Shown piece after piece: positions 1 to 11,246 of a DNA stretch of 64,000 nt (within the stretch, counting starts at the first letter, position 1; each line of letters begins with the position of its first letter). Under the pieces are notes generated by a model. That model saw nothing but the letters and a program-made list of their open reading frames with translations, did no database searches and was not told the origin of the DNA. Source of the stretch: Zygnema cylindricum (lineage: Eukaryota > Streptophyta > Zygnematophyceae > Zygnematales > Zygnemataceae); assembly GCA_037447655.1 (NCBI GenBank), contig JBBHKE010001924.1, positions 62,001-126,000 on the forward strand. Reading direction: 5' to 3'. The translations under genes were made by a program, and so were the position numbers.

Positions 1-842
1 AAATATATTTGACGGACCAGAGATTTGATCCCAGTACCTGCGGTTCGTCAAGTTGACCGGTAACGGTTAGCTTTATCCTAATAGACTAGGACCAGTGCTA
101 AGGGCTATGGTATGGGATAGATATATATTTAGTTCGAGTGGATAAAATTCATTTAACTAGAACTGTATACGGCGTACATAGATTCAGTTATATAAAGTAC
201 GTCGTACGACGCTAATTCAAAACGGATGCCACGCATTTTATTTCGACATCGGAACAAATGTCGCGCAAGTATTTATTGCGGCTAAGATTGCGTTTCGCAT
301 AAAATCCAACGGCGCACATCATCGCCGAAATCCCGGAGTGGACACTTTGGCGTTTTGTGACGTGGCATGACCTAGAGCCACGTGGAGGGATGACATTCGG
401 TCATGGAATTCCGAGGAACGTCCGGACGAGTGAAAAGCGGACACGCGTCCACTTAATAGCCTTGTCGTACATAGGCCGTACAAAAGGTACATCGGCAGTA
501 GTACTTTTTGTGTACGATACAGTAATCTGATTGGTCCGTACTTAGTAGATAGGAGTTATTAGAGAGAATCAGGACTTAGAAAATTTTGGTAGGTAGTCAC
601 CTCTCCCTTTGAGAGTTTGTACAAATTGGCATTTTTACTGCCTCATAACTTATCGGCTGGTTGGCCGTTTTCAGTGATTCTTTTTGCTACGGACTCAGGG
701 GAGTCCAAGCTGCACAGAGGTGCAGTCACATTGTCAGTTTGCCTTCTTGGGCAGAAGTGGTCGTGGCTTAAAGTGGGTTAGTTAAATACTATCTAGAGGC
801 TTCCTATATTCTGTAGTCCAATGGAGGACACAGAATTGCATG
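1..842 (+). mobile_element. Copia LTR, 3' portion (5' end outside window)
   Basis: This is the 3' four-fifths of a long LTR of the family that recurs at 6.1-8.0, 9.5-10.6, 11.2-12.3 and 34.2-35.4 kb. Shared landmarks in order are the GATTTGATCC..GTACCTGC block near the left edge, paired GTAC-rich segments (about 470-530), the CCTCTCCC..GAGAG segment near 600 and a terminal ATTGCA at 835-842. The start of the LTR lies before the window. No primer binding site follows the end, so it may be a solo or truncated copy. Confidence 0.7.
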
Positions 843-1462
843 AGGGAGAATTAAACGTGTCTTTGTGGCCATTGGAAGAGTTTCTTCTTTTGAAGTTTGG
901 TCATCTTTGTACTCCAGGGTATGTGAGCTCGCTTCACCATTTTTATTCATTTTCATTTATTTCCATTCTTTTGGGCAAGGTGATATTGTTTAATCTGAAA
1001 AAGCTGATATTTATGATTTTTATATTTATGCGTGGGAGTTATTTGCACATTCTTGTGGTCGTCTTTGGTTTTTGTCCGAATTTCTTGTGGGCCGGATCAG
1101 ACGACTCGTAAATCCTCTATATTATTTTGAGAGTGGTCGGGGGTGTAGCATTTAGCGGGCTTCCGGTGGATAAGCATTAATCTGGGGGGAGTGTACGAGA
1201 TACTTTTTCATTTTCACTCAATTCCTCATCATCACCTATGCATTATCCCTAGGGGGGAAGGAACAGAGAAGGGCATTGTCACAAATCCGGGGGAGCATCA
1301 GCATTTGGGGGTGGAATGCAGGTTTATTATGCACACCTCCTCGAACCTCTTACCCAAACCTCATGGTTCCCAAGCACGTTCGATAGGAATGCAAGTTTTT
1401 ATGCAAACATCATCGGACCCGTTACCCAAACCTCACGGTTCCCACGCACGCTCGAGAGAACA
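843..1462. other. Unclassified repeat-derived DNA between two LTR fragments
   Basis: The stretch lies between the plus-strand LTR end and the minus-strand LTR fragment. It has several short ORFs (for example 821-1111 and 1191-1538) with no recognisable domain. GGGGGGAGTGTACG near 1185 resembles a polypurine tract followed by a TGT start. I see no host gene. Confidence 0.4.
1313..1456. repeat. Two-copy tandem repeat, period 73 bp
   Basis: Two direct copies start at 1313 and 1386. Both carry GGAATGCA at the start, the block TTACCCAAACCTCA in the middle and CACG.TCGA at the end. They differ at roughly one base in six, so the duplication is old. Confidence 0.75.
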
Positions 1463-1792
1463 TCTCAAAATACCTATCAAACCCTATATATTTCAGCACT
1501 ATTCTAGACTATACGATAATGCTACCGGCTATCGCTGACTTGAAGGCCGACAGATACTAAAATCAAATCTTAGGCCTGTCAAGTATATTTCTGTAAATCT
1601 ACCAAAATCTATCGCCTGTCTCTCTATCTCTAGACAACAAAGGCAGCCATAGCTCTAGCTCCCTCTCTAACCTTCAATGACAGGGACAAGTGTGGGAGCT
1701 GAAGAGAGAGGTTATAGACAGACTCCCTCGGCATCTTTTCTGCATTTCATTTTAGAACTAGAAAATACTAAAAGAATCATAAAATTTCTACA
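1463..1792 (-). mobile_element. 3' LTR (truncated) of the minus-strand Copia element
   Basis: On the minus strand the LTR starts with TGTAGAAATT at 1792, directly after a polypurine tract (AAATAAGGGGAC) that ends the pol relic. Homology to the complete LTR at 11247-12299 runs to about 1463 and then stops, so only the first third of the LTR remains. Confidence 0.75.
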
Positions 1793-2460
1793 GTCCCCTT
1801 ATTTTCTAGTCACTCTTTAATTTAAGACCACACTTCTCCCTACAAAAAATTAGCTTAGGGGAAGGTACAGGTTTGGTCATCATATGTGCTACCATTTCAC
1901 TATCTGGTCAATACTCTAGACTAATTATCTTGTCTTCTACCTTCACCCTAACAAAGCTAAGTCTAATGTGCATATGTTTGGCTTTAGAGTGGTGTTTAGG
2001 ATTGGCAAAAATGGCAATAGCTGCCTGATTATCACAAAACACTTTCTTGACACCACTCTTAAGATGACCAAGCTCACGAAGCAAAGACTTGACCCACATC
2101 AATTCTTTTACAGCAGAACAAGAGGCCATGTACTCAGCCTCCATGGTGGACTAAGCAATGACCTTTTGCTGCTTGCTGTTGTAGAAAGAAGCCCCATCAC
2201 CCACATACAATACATACCCAGATGTGCATCTCCTCATAGTAGCATCATTATAGCTGGCATCACTCCAAGTGGTGATGTCAGTATTGTTCCCACCCAAATG
2301 CAACCATAGATCTCTAGTCCCTATAAGATATCTAAGGACTCTCTTAGCTGCCTCCCAATCTGTTTTAGTGGGAGCATTCAAACTACTACTTAGTACTCTT
2401 ACAGCTGGAGCTATGTCTGGTCGAATACAATTCATAAAATATATTAAGCTGCCCACTACT
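1793..2460 (-). pseudogene. Copia RNase H and pol C-terminus (relic)
   Basis: The RNase H domain of a Copia polyprotein is read on the minus strand. Motifs include WSDASY near its start, TSGYVLY, the STMEAEYMA block, the FCDNQAAIAI block and PKHHSKAKHMHI. Stop codons split it into at least two frames (about 2151-2456 and 1908-2144). It degrades RNA in RNA:DNA hybrids in functional elements; here it is dead. Confidence 0.85.
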
Positions 2461-3770
2461 TGTCTATAAGGAATTGTCTACATAAATCTTTTCTCTTCAT
2501 GACCTAATTCATCAACCAAGATTATAACTCCCTCTTCTACACTCCCCTCACTTCCCTTCTTTTGTTCCATTGGAGTGGTACAACTATTAGCCTTGTCCAT
2601 TTGGAATCTTTCTAACATATTTCCAATTGCCTCCTTCTAGGTTAATTTGATTATCTTTCTATCTCTGTCTTTGTCTACTTAAATTCCTAAAATATACCTT
2701 GCTTTGCCCATATCCTTCATCTCAAATCTACCTTTTAGATCCGTTTTCAACTTATTTATTTTATCCATAGATTTACTTAAAACAAGCAAATCATTAACAT
2801 AAATTACAATAGACATAATTCATTCCTCATCTTCAACAAATAAATTGAGGGATCTGAGCTGATCCGAATATATCCCAAACTTGTAAGAAACTCATCGAGC
2901 TTCTTATTCCATTGCCGCGGCGTTTGTTTCAGCCCATACAAAGTTTTGATCAATCGGAAAACTATACTTTCCACCCCTTGCTCCACAAATCCTTCGGGTT
3001 GTCGCATAAAGATCTCCTCTTCCAACACTCCATGTAGGAAGGCCGTCTTGATGTCCATTTTCGATATCTTCTGTTATTGCCAGACTAAAAAGTATCCGGA
3101 CGGAGGGAATCCTGATGACTGGGGCAAATGTCTCCTCATAGTCAATTCCCTCTTTCTGGGTAAATCTTTTTGCCACTAACCGAGTCTTGTAGCTCTCAAT
3201 GGTGTTATCCGGGTTGATTTTCAATTTAAACACCTACTTACAACCGATTGGCTTTTTGTTAAGAGGACGGTCCACCAATTCCCATGCATCGGCTGACATA
3301 ATCGAAGCCATCTCTTCACTAATGGTTGTCTTCTGCCTGTTCCTCTCAGGAAAGTTCATCGCCTCACCATAAGTCTTGGGTTCATCGGGGTGAGACAGTT
3401 TGGTTACCTTGTTGTTAACTTGTTTCTCTTGCAGTATTTTGCTGCTTTTCCTTCCTCCCTCAAAATCTATTGCCGAAATAGATGGCTGCCGTGGATTCTT
3501 CCGAACAGTTTCTACTTCTCCCGTATCCCTTAAATCTAAGTCTATTTCCACCACGTCTTCCGCTTCGGTTGGAGTTGGCACTAGGGGTTTCACGGTTGAG
3601 TCCTTCTCGATTTGATTTGTACTTACAAGATCATCATCTTCTCGAACTTGGATAGTTAAGAAGCTCAAAGTCATCAGAATTTTTTGACTCAAATCTGATT
3701 TTGACTGTCTTTTTTGCTTAAAGGGATCTATAGATTTCCCTTCATCCATAACCACTAGATGCTTCACTAG
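2461..3770 (-). pseudogene. Copia reverse transcriptase (relic, frameshifted)
   Basis: Reverse transcriptase of the minus-strand Copia element, in pieces. From N to C the pieces are an acidic linker (3234-3767) ending in the AWELVDRPLNKKPIGCK block, [20 protein letters not shown] (with a frameshift soon after), [24 protein letters not shown] and [15 protein letters not shown]. The catalytic YVDD box near 2790 reads YVND, a loss of one metal-binding aspartate. Several stops and at least one frameshift mean no product. Confidence 0.88.
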
Positions 3771-5410
3771 GATTATATCTTCTCTCTTGGATCATATACT
3801 CTATTTCTTTTTACATCTTCATCATATCCTAGTAGATATCGTGGTTTTCCTTTTGGATCTAACTTCCAGTTTGAACGATCTGTGTCTAGTTTGAATACTT
3901 AACTTCCGAAAACCTTTAAGTGTGAATCATCTGGTTTTCGGCCGGTCCATCTCTCATAAGGTGTTTGGCCATTTACTGCCGAAGTAAGAACTCTATTATA
4001 AGATAGTTTGCAGAGTTCATTGCTTCTGCCCAAAATCGCTTTCCAATCTTCTTATCCGACATCATACTCATGGCACTATCACATAGTGTCCGATTTAGCC
4101 TCTCGGCTACACCATTCTGCTCACGATTTTCTGGGACTGTCTTTTGATATTGCACTCCATCTTCTCTAAGAAAATCCTCAAACTGATTAGAGGTATACTC
4201 TCCCCCATTATCACTCTTTTCTCTCTTAATGGTGGTTTCATGGAGTTACTCACTCAACACTTTATATTCCTTAAAAGTCTGTGGGGGCTCTGATTTATTT
4301 TTCAAAAAATACACACTAGAATACCGAGACCAATCGTCAGTGATTGTCATCATAAACCTCTTACCCTCGGGTGAAGGCACTTTGGTCGGTCCCCAAATAT
4401 TAGTGTGTACCAAGTCTAAAACTTTTTCTCCTTTATAAGTGGCTTCCTTTGGGAAGGGTAACGTGTGTGCCTTACCTTGAGCACAACCACTACAGTCACT
4501 TAGGTTTTCACTTTATTCAAATTGAATTCCTTCCACTATTCCCATCTTTTTCATTTCTTTCAACTTATCTAAATGCACATATCCAAGCCTCTTATGCCAC
4601 AACATAATATCATGAACACCAGCATAATAAAGTTTCTTCTTTTCATTGCTTAAAATTAGCATAAACATCCCTTGGCTACCTTTTTCAGCAGTGAAATAAA
4701 CATCCTCCTCAAAGTTAGCAGTAAAGGTTCCCTTTTTAGTGATAGTCTCAAAACCCTTATCATCTAACACAGACGTTGAGATAAGGTTTTTGTTTAACTC
4801 TGGAATAAACAACACATCAGATAATGTCACTATGGATGTCTTTCCCTCCACTAAGACTTTTAGATCTACCGATCCCACCATAGTAGTAGTGACTACTCTC
4901 CCATCCCAATATTCTATCTCTACGGTGGGAATATTTCTCATCTTAGTGAACAGGTGTTTGTCCTTACACATGTGCATAAAGGAACCCAAATCCACAATCC
5001 AACCTCCTTCACCTTTAAAACCTTGGAAAGCACATTTCTGATTTCTAGGAATTTCGACCTCGCACTTCGCCCCTAACTCCTCATCCAACAAGAACTCATC
5101 ATCCTCGTCCTCTGATTCCTCCTCATATACCTGTGTCACAAGAGCCTTTTTCTTTCCTTTTCGAGGTCCACCAATCTGCCTCTCCTTTAACCGAAGTTCA
5201 TTTAGCTTGTTGCACCCCGCCATATAGTGCCCTGGTTTCTTACAAAAATGACACAAACCTTCGGAAGACCTCGGTCCGAACTCATCGGTCTGATTTTTCC
5301 GCCCCCCCCCCTCTATAGTTTTCGACCAATTTTTTGGAATCCCTAATCCTCCAATCGGTCCTAGCTGCCAAGGCTTGCCCACTCTTTCCTCTCCTTCAAA
5401 TCTCAATCGT
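3771..5410 (-). pseudogene. Copia gag zinc knuckle, protease and integrase (relic)
   Basis: The order on the minus strand is a CCHC zinc knuckle CHFCKKPGHYMAGC (5212-5253), then a protease active-site region reading WIVDLGS (4984-5008) in place of the usual D-S/T-G, then a GAG-pre-integrase segment with LWHKRLGYVHLDKLKEM (about 4550-4600). The integrase C-terminal part has ENREQNGVAERLNRTL (3973-4155). The frame is open from 5406 to 4513 and broken after that. The altered protease triad adds to the evidence that the copy is inactive. Confidence 0.87.
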
Positions 5411-6100
5411 ATTCTCCCAAACGAGAATCATCCCTACCACTGAATTCCATATCCACCTTTAGTCCGGCAAGTCATACACACGGTTGACTATATTCTTGAA
5501 CTCAACTGGTAACTTCATAAGCAAGCAATTAACCTTTTCTTTTTCAATTTCCACTTTTCCAACACTGCTTAGCTCCATGAAAAGTGTTGCGAGCTCATTA
5601 TAAAAATCAAACACTTCCCCCCCTTGTTTACATATGCATTATTTTTCTGATCAGCCAACTGTTGTTGCTGAATCGTACCACTTCTGTACATCTTTATAAG
5701 AGCCACCCAAAGATCGGATTCCCTCTCTACTTGCAAATTAGGAGATGGAAGCCCTTGAGTAAGATGACGGAGGATGAAGTGTTTTGTCGCCATATTGTTG
5801 TAGTCCTAGGTATTAGTATCTTTCTCCTCGTTCCTTGGAATAGGTGACATGAATGCTGAACCGGTTGCTATAGGTGTGATCGTCTCTTTCTCCTTTTCTT
5901 TGTCCACCACCTCCCCTTCTTTTGTCTCATCCGTTGGAGATGGATCTGCATCTCTGGTGAATCTGCTTCCTTCAAACCCTGGAGGGATGTTAAGATCGGA
6001 TGGACACCTCACCCGTCCACTCACTATTCCCCAAAAGCTTTTCTCACATAAAGCTTCTGTCATCAAACTCTCCCATTATATGAAGCCAGTTCCATTAAAG
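5411..6100 (-). pseudogene. Copia gag N-terminal part (relic)
   Basis: This is the gag N-terminus of the minus-strand Copia element. FWGIVSGRVRCPSDLNIPPG (about 6040-5980) matches the start of the plus-strand gag at 14697. SGTIQQQQLADQKNNAYV (about 5690-5635) matches the two other gag copies at 10.7 and 15.1 kb. Stops and frame breaks occur at about 5806, 5570 and 5410. Confidence 0.82.
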
Positions 6101-6115
6101 ATGGGCACCCGAGAG

Positions 6116-6130
6116 GGTGGGCGTATAACC
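6116..6130 (-). other. Primer binding site complementary to the tRNA-iMet anticodon arm
   Basis: On the minus strand, immediately after the LTR end (..AATTGCA), the sequence is GGTTATACGCCCACC. It matches the complement of the anticodon stem-loop of plant initiator tRNA-Met (GGTTATGGGCCCACC, from general knowledge of that tRNA) at 13 of 15 positions. That is the half-tRNA priming used by Drosophila copia, rather than the usual 3'-end TGGTATCAGAGC site. Confidence 0.7.
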
Positions 6131-8037
6131 TGCAATTCTGAGACCTCCATAGGTCCTCAGAATAGGCAGCTCACACGAAGCCCCTAGGATAACTGACCCC
6201 TTTGTGTTTCAACAAGAAAAATTGCCACCTTGGCAAACAACAATTTTGACCACCTTCACCAATGTGAAGACAAGAATCCCTTGAGTCGATAGCAAAAAGA
6301 ATCTATGTATTTGCTCCCCTGAGTAGTAAGTTATGGAGGGTCAAATTTGACCTTTTGTCCACGAACACTCTGGGAGAGAGGCGGCTACCTACCAATTTTT
6401 CTAAGTCTTGAATCCCTCTCTAAACCCTCTTCTACTAATGTACAGCAACAATCCGAATGCTTTGTCGTACAGAAAGGTACAAGTGTTCGAGTACTTTTTG
6501 TACGGCCATCGTACGACATGGCCGAAATGTGGACGCCTGCCATATGCAGATTCGCTCCCATATTCTCTATAGATGTCGCAATCCAATGAGGATGTGCCTC
6601 GTGTCACTTGACGTGGCGGTGACCAAAAATTGCCAAAACGCCTACTCCACGATCTCGGTGCATATCGTGGCCGTGCGATTAATACCGACTTTTAACTCTA
6701 GCCGTCGAAATTAAATGCGCGGTATTTGTTTCGCCTTCAAAACAAATGCGCGGTATCTGTTTCGGGAGGTATCGTAAGACGTACATGTGCACTTACTGTG
6801 TCTATGTGGCATAAGTTGCAATTCAAAGACCTCCATAGGTCTTTAGAATGGGCAGGTCACACAAAGCCTTTAGGATAACCCTGACCCCTTTGTGTTGCAG
6901 CAGGAAAAACTACCTTTGGCAGAAAAAAACTTTGACCACCTTCAACCCCTATGAAAGCAAGACTCCCCTGAGTGGACAACAAAAATAATCTCTGAATTTG
7001 CTCCCGTGAGCTGTAGGTTATGGTGAGTCAAAGTTTACCTTTTGTACAGTAGCTCTCTTGGGTAGAGGCGGCTACCTACTAAAATTTTCTACGTCCTATC
7101 TCTCTCTAAAACTCTATATACTGACGTACGACACCAATCACAATACTGTGTCGTACAAAAAGGTACAGGTGCCAGTGTAATTTATGTATCGCCATTGTCA
7201 GACATGGCCATTTCGCGCACATGTGTCACATTTCCATTTGTTTTCATATTCTCCTGAGATGTCACCATCCGGTGATATCCTGCGTCGTGGCATATGATGT
7301 GTCTTCGACCATTAACCGCCAAAGCGCCCATTCCACGATCTCGGCGCTTACCTAGACCGTCTGATTTCAATCGGTTTTCAATCTTCGCCGTCATAAATAA
7401 TTGCGCGATATTTGTTTCACATTTGAAACAAATGCGCGATATCCGTTTCGAGATATTCCGTAACCCGTACAATACAAACTGTATCTATGTCTTACTATTC
7501 CGTTAAATGAATTAGTCTAAATGTTAACATTTATATATTTGTCAAACCTTGTAGCATTTAGCACTGGTCCTAGACTAATAGGATAAAGCTACCGGCTACC
7601 GGCGACTTTGACGGACGAAGCTACCAGCTACCGGCGACTTTGACGGAGGACAAGTAAATGGATCAAATCTTGGGTCCATCAAGTTCCTTTTTAGTAAACC
7701 TACCAAACTACTGCCTATCTTCCTCTAGATAGCATAGCAAGCAATGGCTCTAGCTCCATCTCCAAATTTCAGTGACCGTGACAAGTGTGGGAGTTAGAGG
7801 CAGACTGCCTTTGCTTCTTTTCTGCATTTTATCTTTTACAAGTTTAAACCTAGAAAATACTAAAAGAACCTTTAATTTCTATATAAATCAATTCACGCCG
7901 TTAAATGAATTTATTTACGAGTACATCTATATATATTTAACAAACCCTATATACCTCAACACTGATCGTAGACTAATAGGATAAAGCTAACGGCTATCGG
8001 CGAACTTCACAGACGGCAGGTACCAATATCAAATCTG
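6131..8037 (-). mobile_element. 5' LTR of the minus-strand Copia element, split by a second LTR
   Basis: Two pieces, 6131-6811 and about 7889-8037, together match a complete LTR of the family. They are separated by an independent LTR (6817-7883). The 3' end (TGCAATTC on the plus strand at 6131) abuts the primer binding site. The outer 5' part stops at about 8037, where another LTR fragment in the opposite orientation is joined. Confidence 0.75.
6817..7883 (-). mobile_element. Solo LTR nested in the LTR of the older Copia element
   Basis: A 1,067-bp LTR with no internal region. On the minus strand it begins TATAGAAATT (TG mutated to TA) and ends AATTGCA. It is flanked by TAAGT (6812-6816) and TAAAT (7884-7888), a 5-bp target duplication with one difference. 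The sequence on both sides is contiguous in intact LTRs, which shows insertion followed by LTR-LTR recombination. Confidence 0.82.
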
Positions 8038-8039
8038 TT

Positions 8040-8133
8040 GAAAAAAATGGTATTTTCTAGGTTAGTTAAAAGATTTAAATAAGAGCAAGAAAAATAGAGG
8101 CAGCCTGCTTCTAGCTTCTCTCTCTCTAGAGGG
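8040..8133 (+). mobile_element. Start of a plus-strand Copia LTR (fragment)
   Basis: TATTTTCTAGGTTAG..AAATAAGAGCAAGAAAAATAGAGGC and the following GCCTGC..CTTCTCTCTC block resemble the first 90 bases of the plus LTR at 9501. It is fused directly to the middle of reverse transcriptase at 8134, so the rest of the LTR, gag, protease and integrase are deleted. Confidence 0.5.
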
Positions 8134-9500
8134 AATTGACTACGAGGAAACCTTTGCCCCGGTGGTCAGATTTCCCTCCGTCCGCATACTTCTCAGCTTG
8201 GCAGCAGCCAAAGACATGGAAGTGCACCAGATGGACATAAAGACAGCCTTTTTGCATGAAGAATTGGAAGAGGAGATCTTCATGCGACAACCCGAAGGGT
8301 TTGTGGAGGAAGGAGAGGAGAGTAAGGTATGCCGGCTGATTAAATCTCTTTATGGTTTGAAACAGGCGCCTCGACAGTGGAATAAGAAGCTTGATGAGTT
8401 TCTTACCGGTCTTAGATATATCCGGATCACCTCAGATCACTCAATCTATGTTTTCGAAGATGAGGAAGGTTTTATATTTATTGCAATTTATGTTGATGAT
8501 TTGCTTTTGTTTTAACTAAATCAATGGAAAAAATTAATAAACTGAAAACCGATCTTAAGGGGAGATATGAAATGAAGGATATGGGGGAAGCAAAATATAT
8601 TTTGGGAATTCAAGTAGAGAGAGACACCGAAAAAGAAAAATTATAAGATTGATTCAAAAGGAAGCAATAGGGAACATGCTTGAAAAATTTCAAATGGAGA
8701 AAGCTAATAGTTGTACAACTCCAATGGAGTTGAACAAGGGAAGTGAGGGGAGTGTGGAAGAAAGAGTCATAGTCTTAGACGAGGAATTATCTCCAGAAGA
8801 ACAGAAGTTCATGCAGACTATTCGTTACAGACAAATAGTGGGAAGTCTAATCTATTTTATGAATTGTACCCGGTCAGATTTAGCTGCAGCTCTAGGAATG
8901 CTGAGTAATTTCTAAATGCTCCCACTAAGAGGGATTGGGAGGCAGCTAAAAGAGTCCTTAGATACTTGATAGGAACTAGGGACCTATGGTTGTATTTGGG
9001 TTGGGAGAATACTGACATCACTACTTGGAGTGATGCCAATTATGGTGATGCTCCGATGAGGAGATGCACTTCTGGCTATGTATTATATCTGGGTGATGGG
9101 GCTTGCTGTTGGAGTAGCAAACAGCAAAAAGTTATTGCTCAGTCCACCATGGAGGCTGAGTATATGGCCTCTTGCTCTGCTGTAAAAGAATTGATGTGGG
9201 TCAAGTATTTGCTTAGTGTGCTTGGTCACATTAAGAGTGGTGTGCAAAAAATATTTTGTGATAATCAGGCAGCAATCGCTATTTCTGTCAATCTTAAACA
9301 TCATTTTTAAGCCAAACACATGGACATTAGACTCAGCTTTGTTAGAGAGAAAGTAGAAAACAAAATAATCAGTTTAGAGTACCGACCAGATAGTGAGATG
9401 GTAGCAGATATGATGACCAAACCTGTGCCTTCCCCTAAGCTAATTTTCTGCAAAGAAAAGTGTGGTCTGAAATTAAAGATTGACTAGAAAATAAGGGGAG
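8134..9500 (+). pseudogene. Copia reverse transcriptase-RNase H (relic)
   Basis: This is the 3' half of a plus-strand Copia pol, starting abruptly at [20 protein letters not shown]. Motifs are [34 protein letters not shown] and an intact YVDDLLLF, followed at once by a stop. RNase H follows with WSDANYGDAPMRRCTSGY, STMEAEYMASCSA and FCDNQAAIAI. A purine-rich tract (AAATAAGGGGAG) at 9489-9500 leads into the 3' LTR. The intact YVDD contrasts with the YVND of the minus-strand copy. Confidence 0.88.
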
Positions 9501-10558
9501 TGTAGAAATTAAGGGTCTTTTTAAGTATTTTCTAGGTCTGAATAGAAATAAGAAAGAAGCCGAGGCAGTCTGCCTCTAACTTCTCTCTCCAAATTCTCAA
9601 ACTTGTCGCAATCACTGATAAATTGGAGATGGAGCCTGAGCCATGGCTACCTAGGCTATCCAGAGGTTTACGGGAAAATATATTTTAGTTAGGGGTTTAA
9701 TTTAACTAAAAGATATATGCCGGCGACTGGTTTTGATCCTGGTACCTGCCTTCCGGCAGACAGCCAGTAGCCGCTTGCCTTAGCCGTTAAGTCTAGAGGT
9801 AGTGTTATGTACTGTATGGTTTGATAATTAGTTAAACATTTATACGTATGGTAGTTCATTTAACTGTAAGTGTTTACGGGGGACATATATCCAGTAAATA
9901 TAAAAGTACGGATTCCGGTACGAATAGGAAACCAATACCACGCATTTATTTCTTTAGTGAAACGAATACCGCACATGTATGTATTTCGGCTACGATTAAA
10001 TGTGAATTTAATCGGACGGCCGGAATTAACGCCGAGATCGCGGAAGAGGATTTCGGCGGTTTGTGGTCATCGCCACATCGGGTGACATGTGGCGGAATGA
10101 CATTGGATCGCGGCATCTCCGAGGATTAAGGGAGCGAATCCGGACATACCACGTGTCGACATTTAGGCCATATCGTACAGTGTCCGGAGAGAAAGTACAC
10201 CGGCAACTGTACTTTTGTGTACGCAACTATAATCTGATTGGCTCCGTACATTTGTAGATAGAGTCTGTGAGAGAGATAGGACTTAGAAAAATTAGGAGAT
10301 AGGATCCTTTTTCCCAGAGAGCTTCTGTACAAAAGGTCAACTTTCACCCTCCATAACTTACTGCTCAGGGGAGCAAATTCAGAGATTGTTTTTGCTATCG
10401 ACTCACGGGAGTCTTGTCTTCACAAGGGTGAAGTTGGTCAGAGTTTTTGTCTGCCACGGTGGCAGTTATTTTTGCTGAAACACAAAGGGGTTAGGGTTAT
10501 CCTAGAGGCTTATTGGAAGCTGTCCACTCTAAGGACTTATGGAGGTCTCAGAGTTTCA
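9501..10558 (+). mobile_element. 3' LTR of the plus-strand Copia element
   Basis: A 1,058-bp LTR from TGTAGAAATT to GAGTTTCA, directly downstream of the polypurine tract. It gives the clearest picture of the family LTR: a pyrimidine-rich block, an inverted GTAC-rich segment near 10.19 kb (paired AGTACAC.GGCAACTGTACTTTTGTGTAC) and a terminal GGAGGTCTCAGAGTTTCA. Its end abuts an oppositely oriented gag fragment with no visible target duplication. Confidence 0.85.
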
Positions 10559-11175
10559 AAGTCCGGCAAGTTTTGCACTCGGTTAATTATGTTTTCCAAC
10601 TCATCTGGTAACTCCATGAGCAAGCAGTGAACCCTTTTTTTTTCAGTTTCTACATTTCCAGCACTTTGTAGTTCCATGAAAAGTGTTGCGAGCTTATTAC
10701 AAAAATCTAACATCTTCCTCCCCTTATATACATATGCGTCTATTTTCTGATCTGCCAATTGCTGTTGCTGAATTGTACCACTTCGGTACATCTGTATGAG
10801 AGCCACCCATAGATTAGATGCCCTTTCTACTTACAAATGAGAAGATGCAAATCCTTCAGTAAAATGGCGGAGTATGAAGTGTTTTGCGCCATGATATTGT
10901 AATCCCATGCGTTAATATCACTCTCCTCATTCCTCGGAACAGGTGACATGAAAGCCGATCCGGTTGCTATAGGTGTTGCGATTGGTGTGATTCTCTCCTT
11001 TTCTTTCTCTTTGTCCATCACAATGCTCTCCCTTTCCTCAATCTCCTCCGGTGGAGCAGGATCTGTCCTTTTGGTAAACCAGGTCCCTGCAGACCCTGGA
11101 TGAATACCAAAGCTGGATGGACACCTCACTCTTACACTCACTAAGCCCCAAACCTTTTCTCACATAGAGCTCCTA
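10559..11175 (-). pseudogene. Copia gag (relic), minus-strand copy 2
   Basis: This gag fragment is homologous to those at 5.4-6.1 and 14.7-15.7 kb. It shows RSGTIQQQQLADQKIDAYVYK (as a block near 10790-10730), FMELQSAGNVE and INRVQNLPDFE at the truncated end. The N-terminal part (10827-11141) has VRCPSSFGIHPG. Frame breaks separate the parts. Confidence 0.8.
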
Positions 11176-11231
11176 TCATTATACTCTCTCAGTATATGAA
11201 GCTAGTTCTATCTAAAATGGGCACCCTAGAG

Positions 11232-11246
11232 GGTGCCCCCCTATCC
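11232..11246 (-). other. Degenerate half-tRNA-iMet primer binding site
   Basis: The minus-strand sequence GGATAGGGGGGCACC lies right after the LTR end and matches the expected anticodon-arm complement at 11 of 15 positions. It is followed by the same GGGTGCCC hairpin-like block seen after the sites at 6.1 and 14.6 kb. Confidence 0.5.

Noticed and set aside
821-1111. 96-codon ORF at the left edge as a gene
   Set aside because: Starts inside the LTR end and is hydrophobic and AT-driven; no matching gag or other domain.
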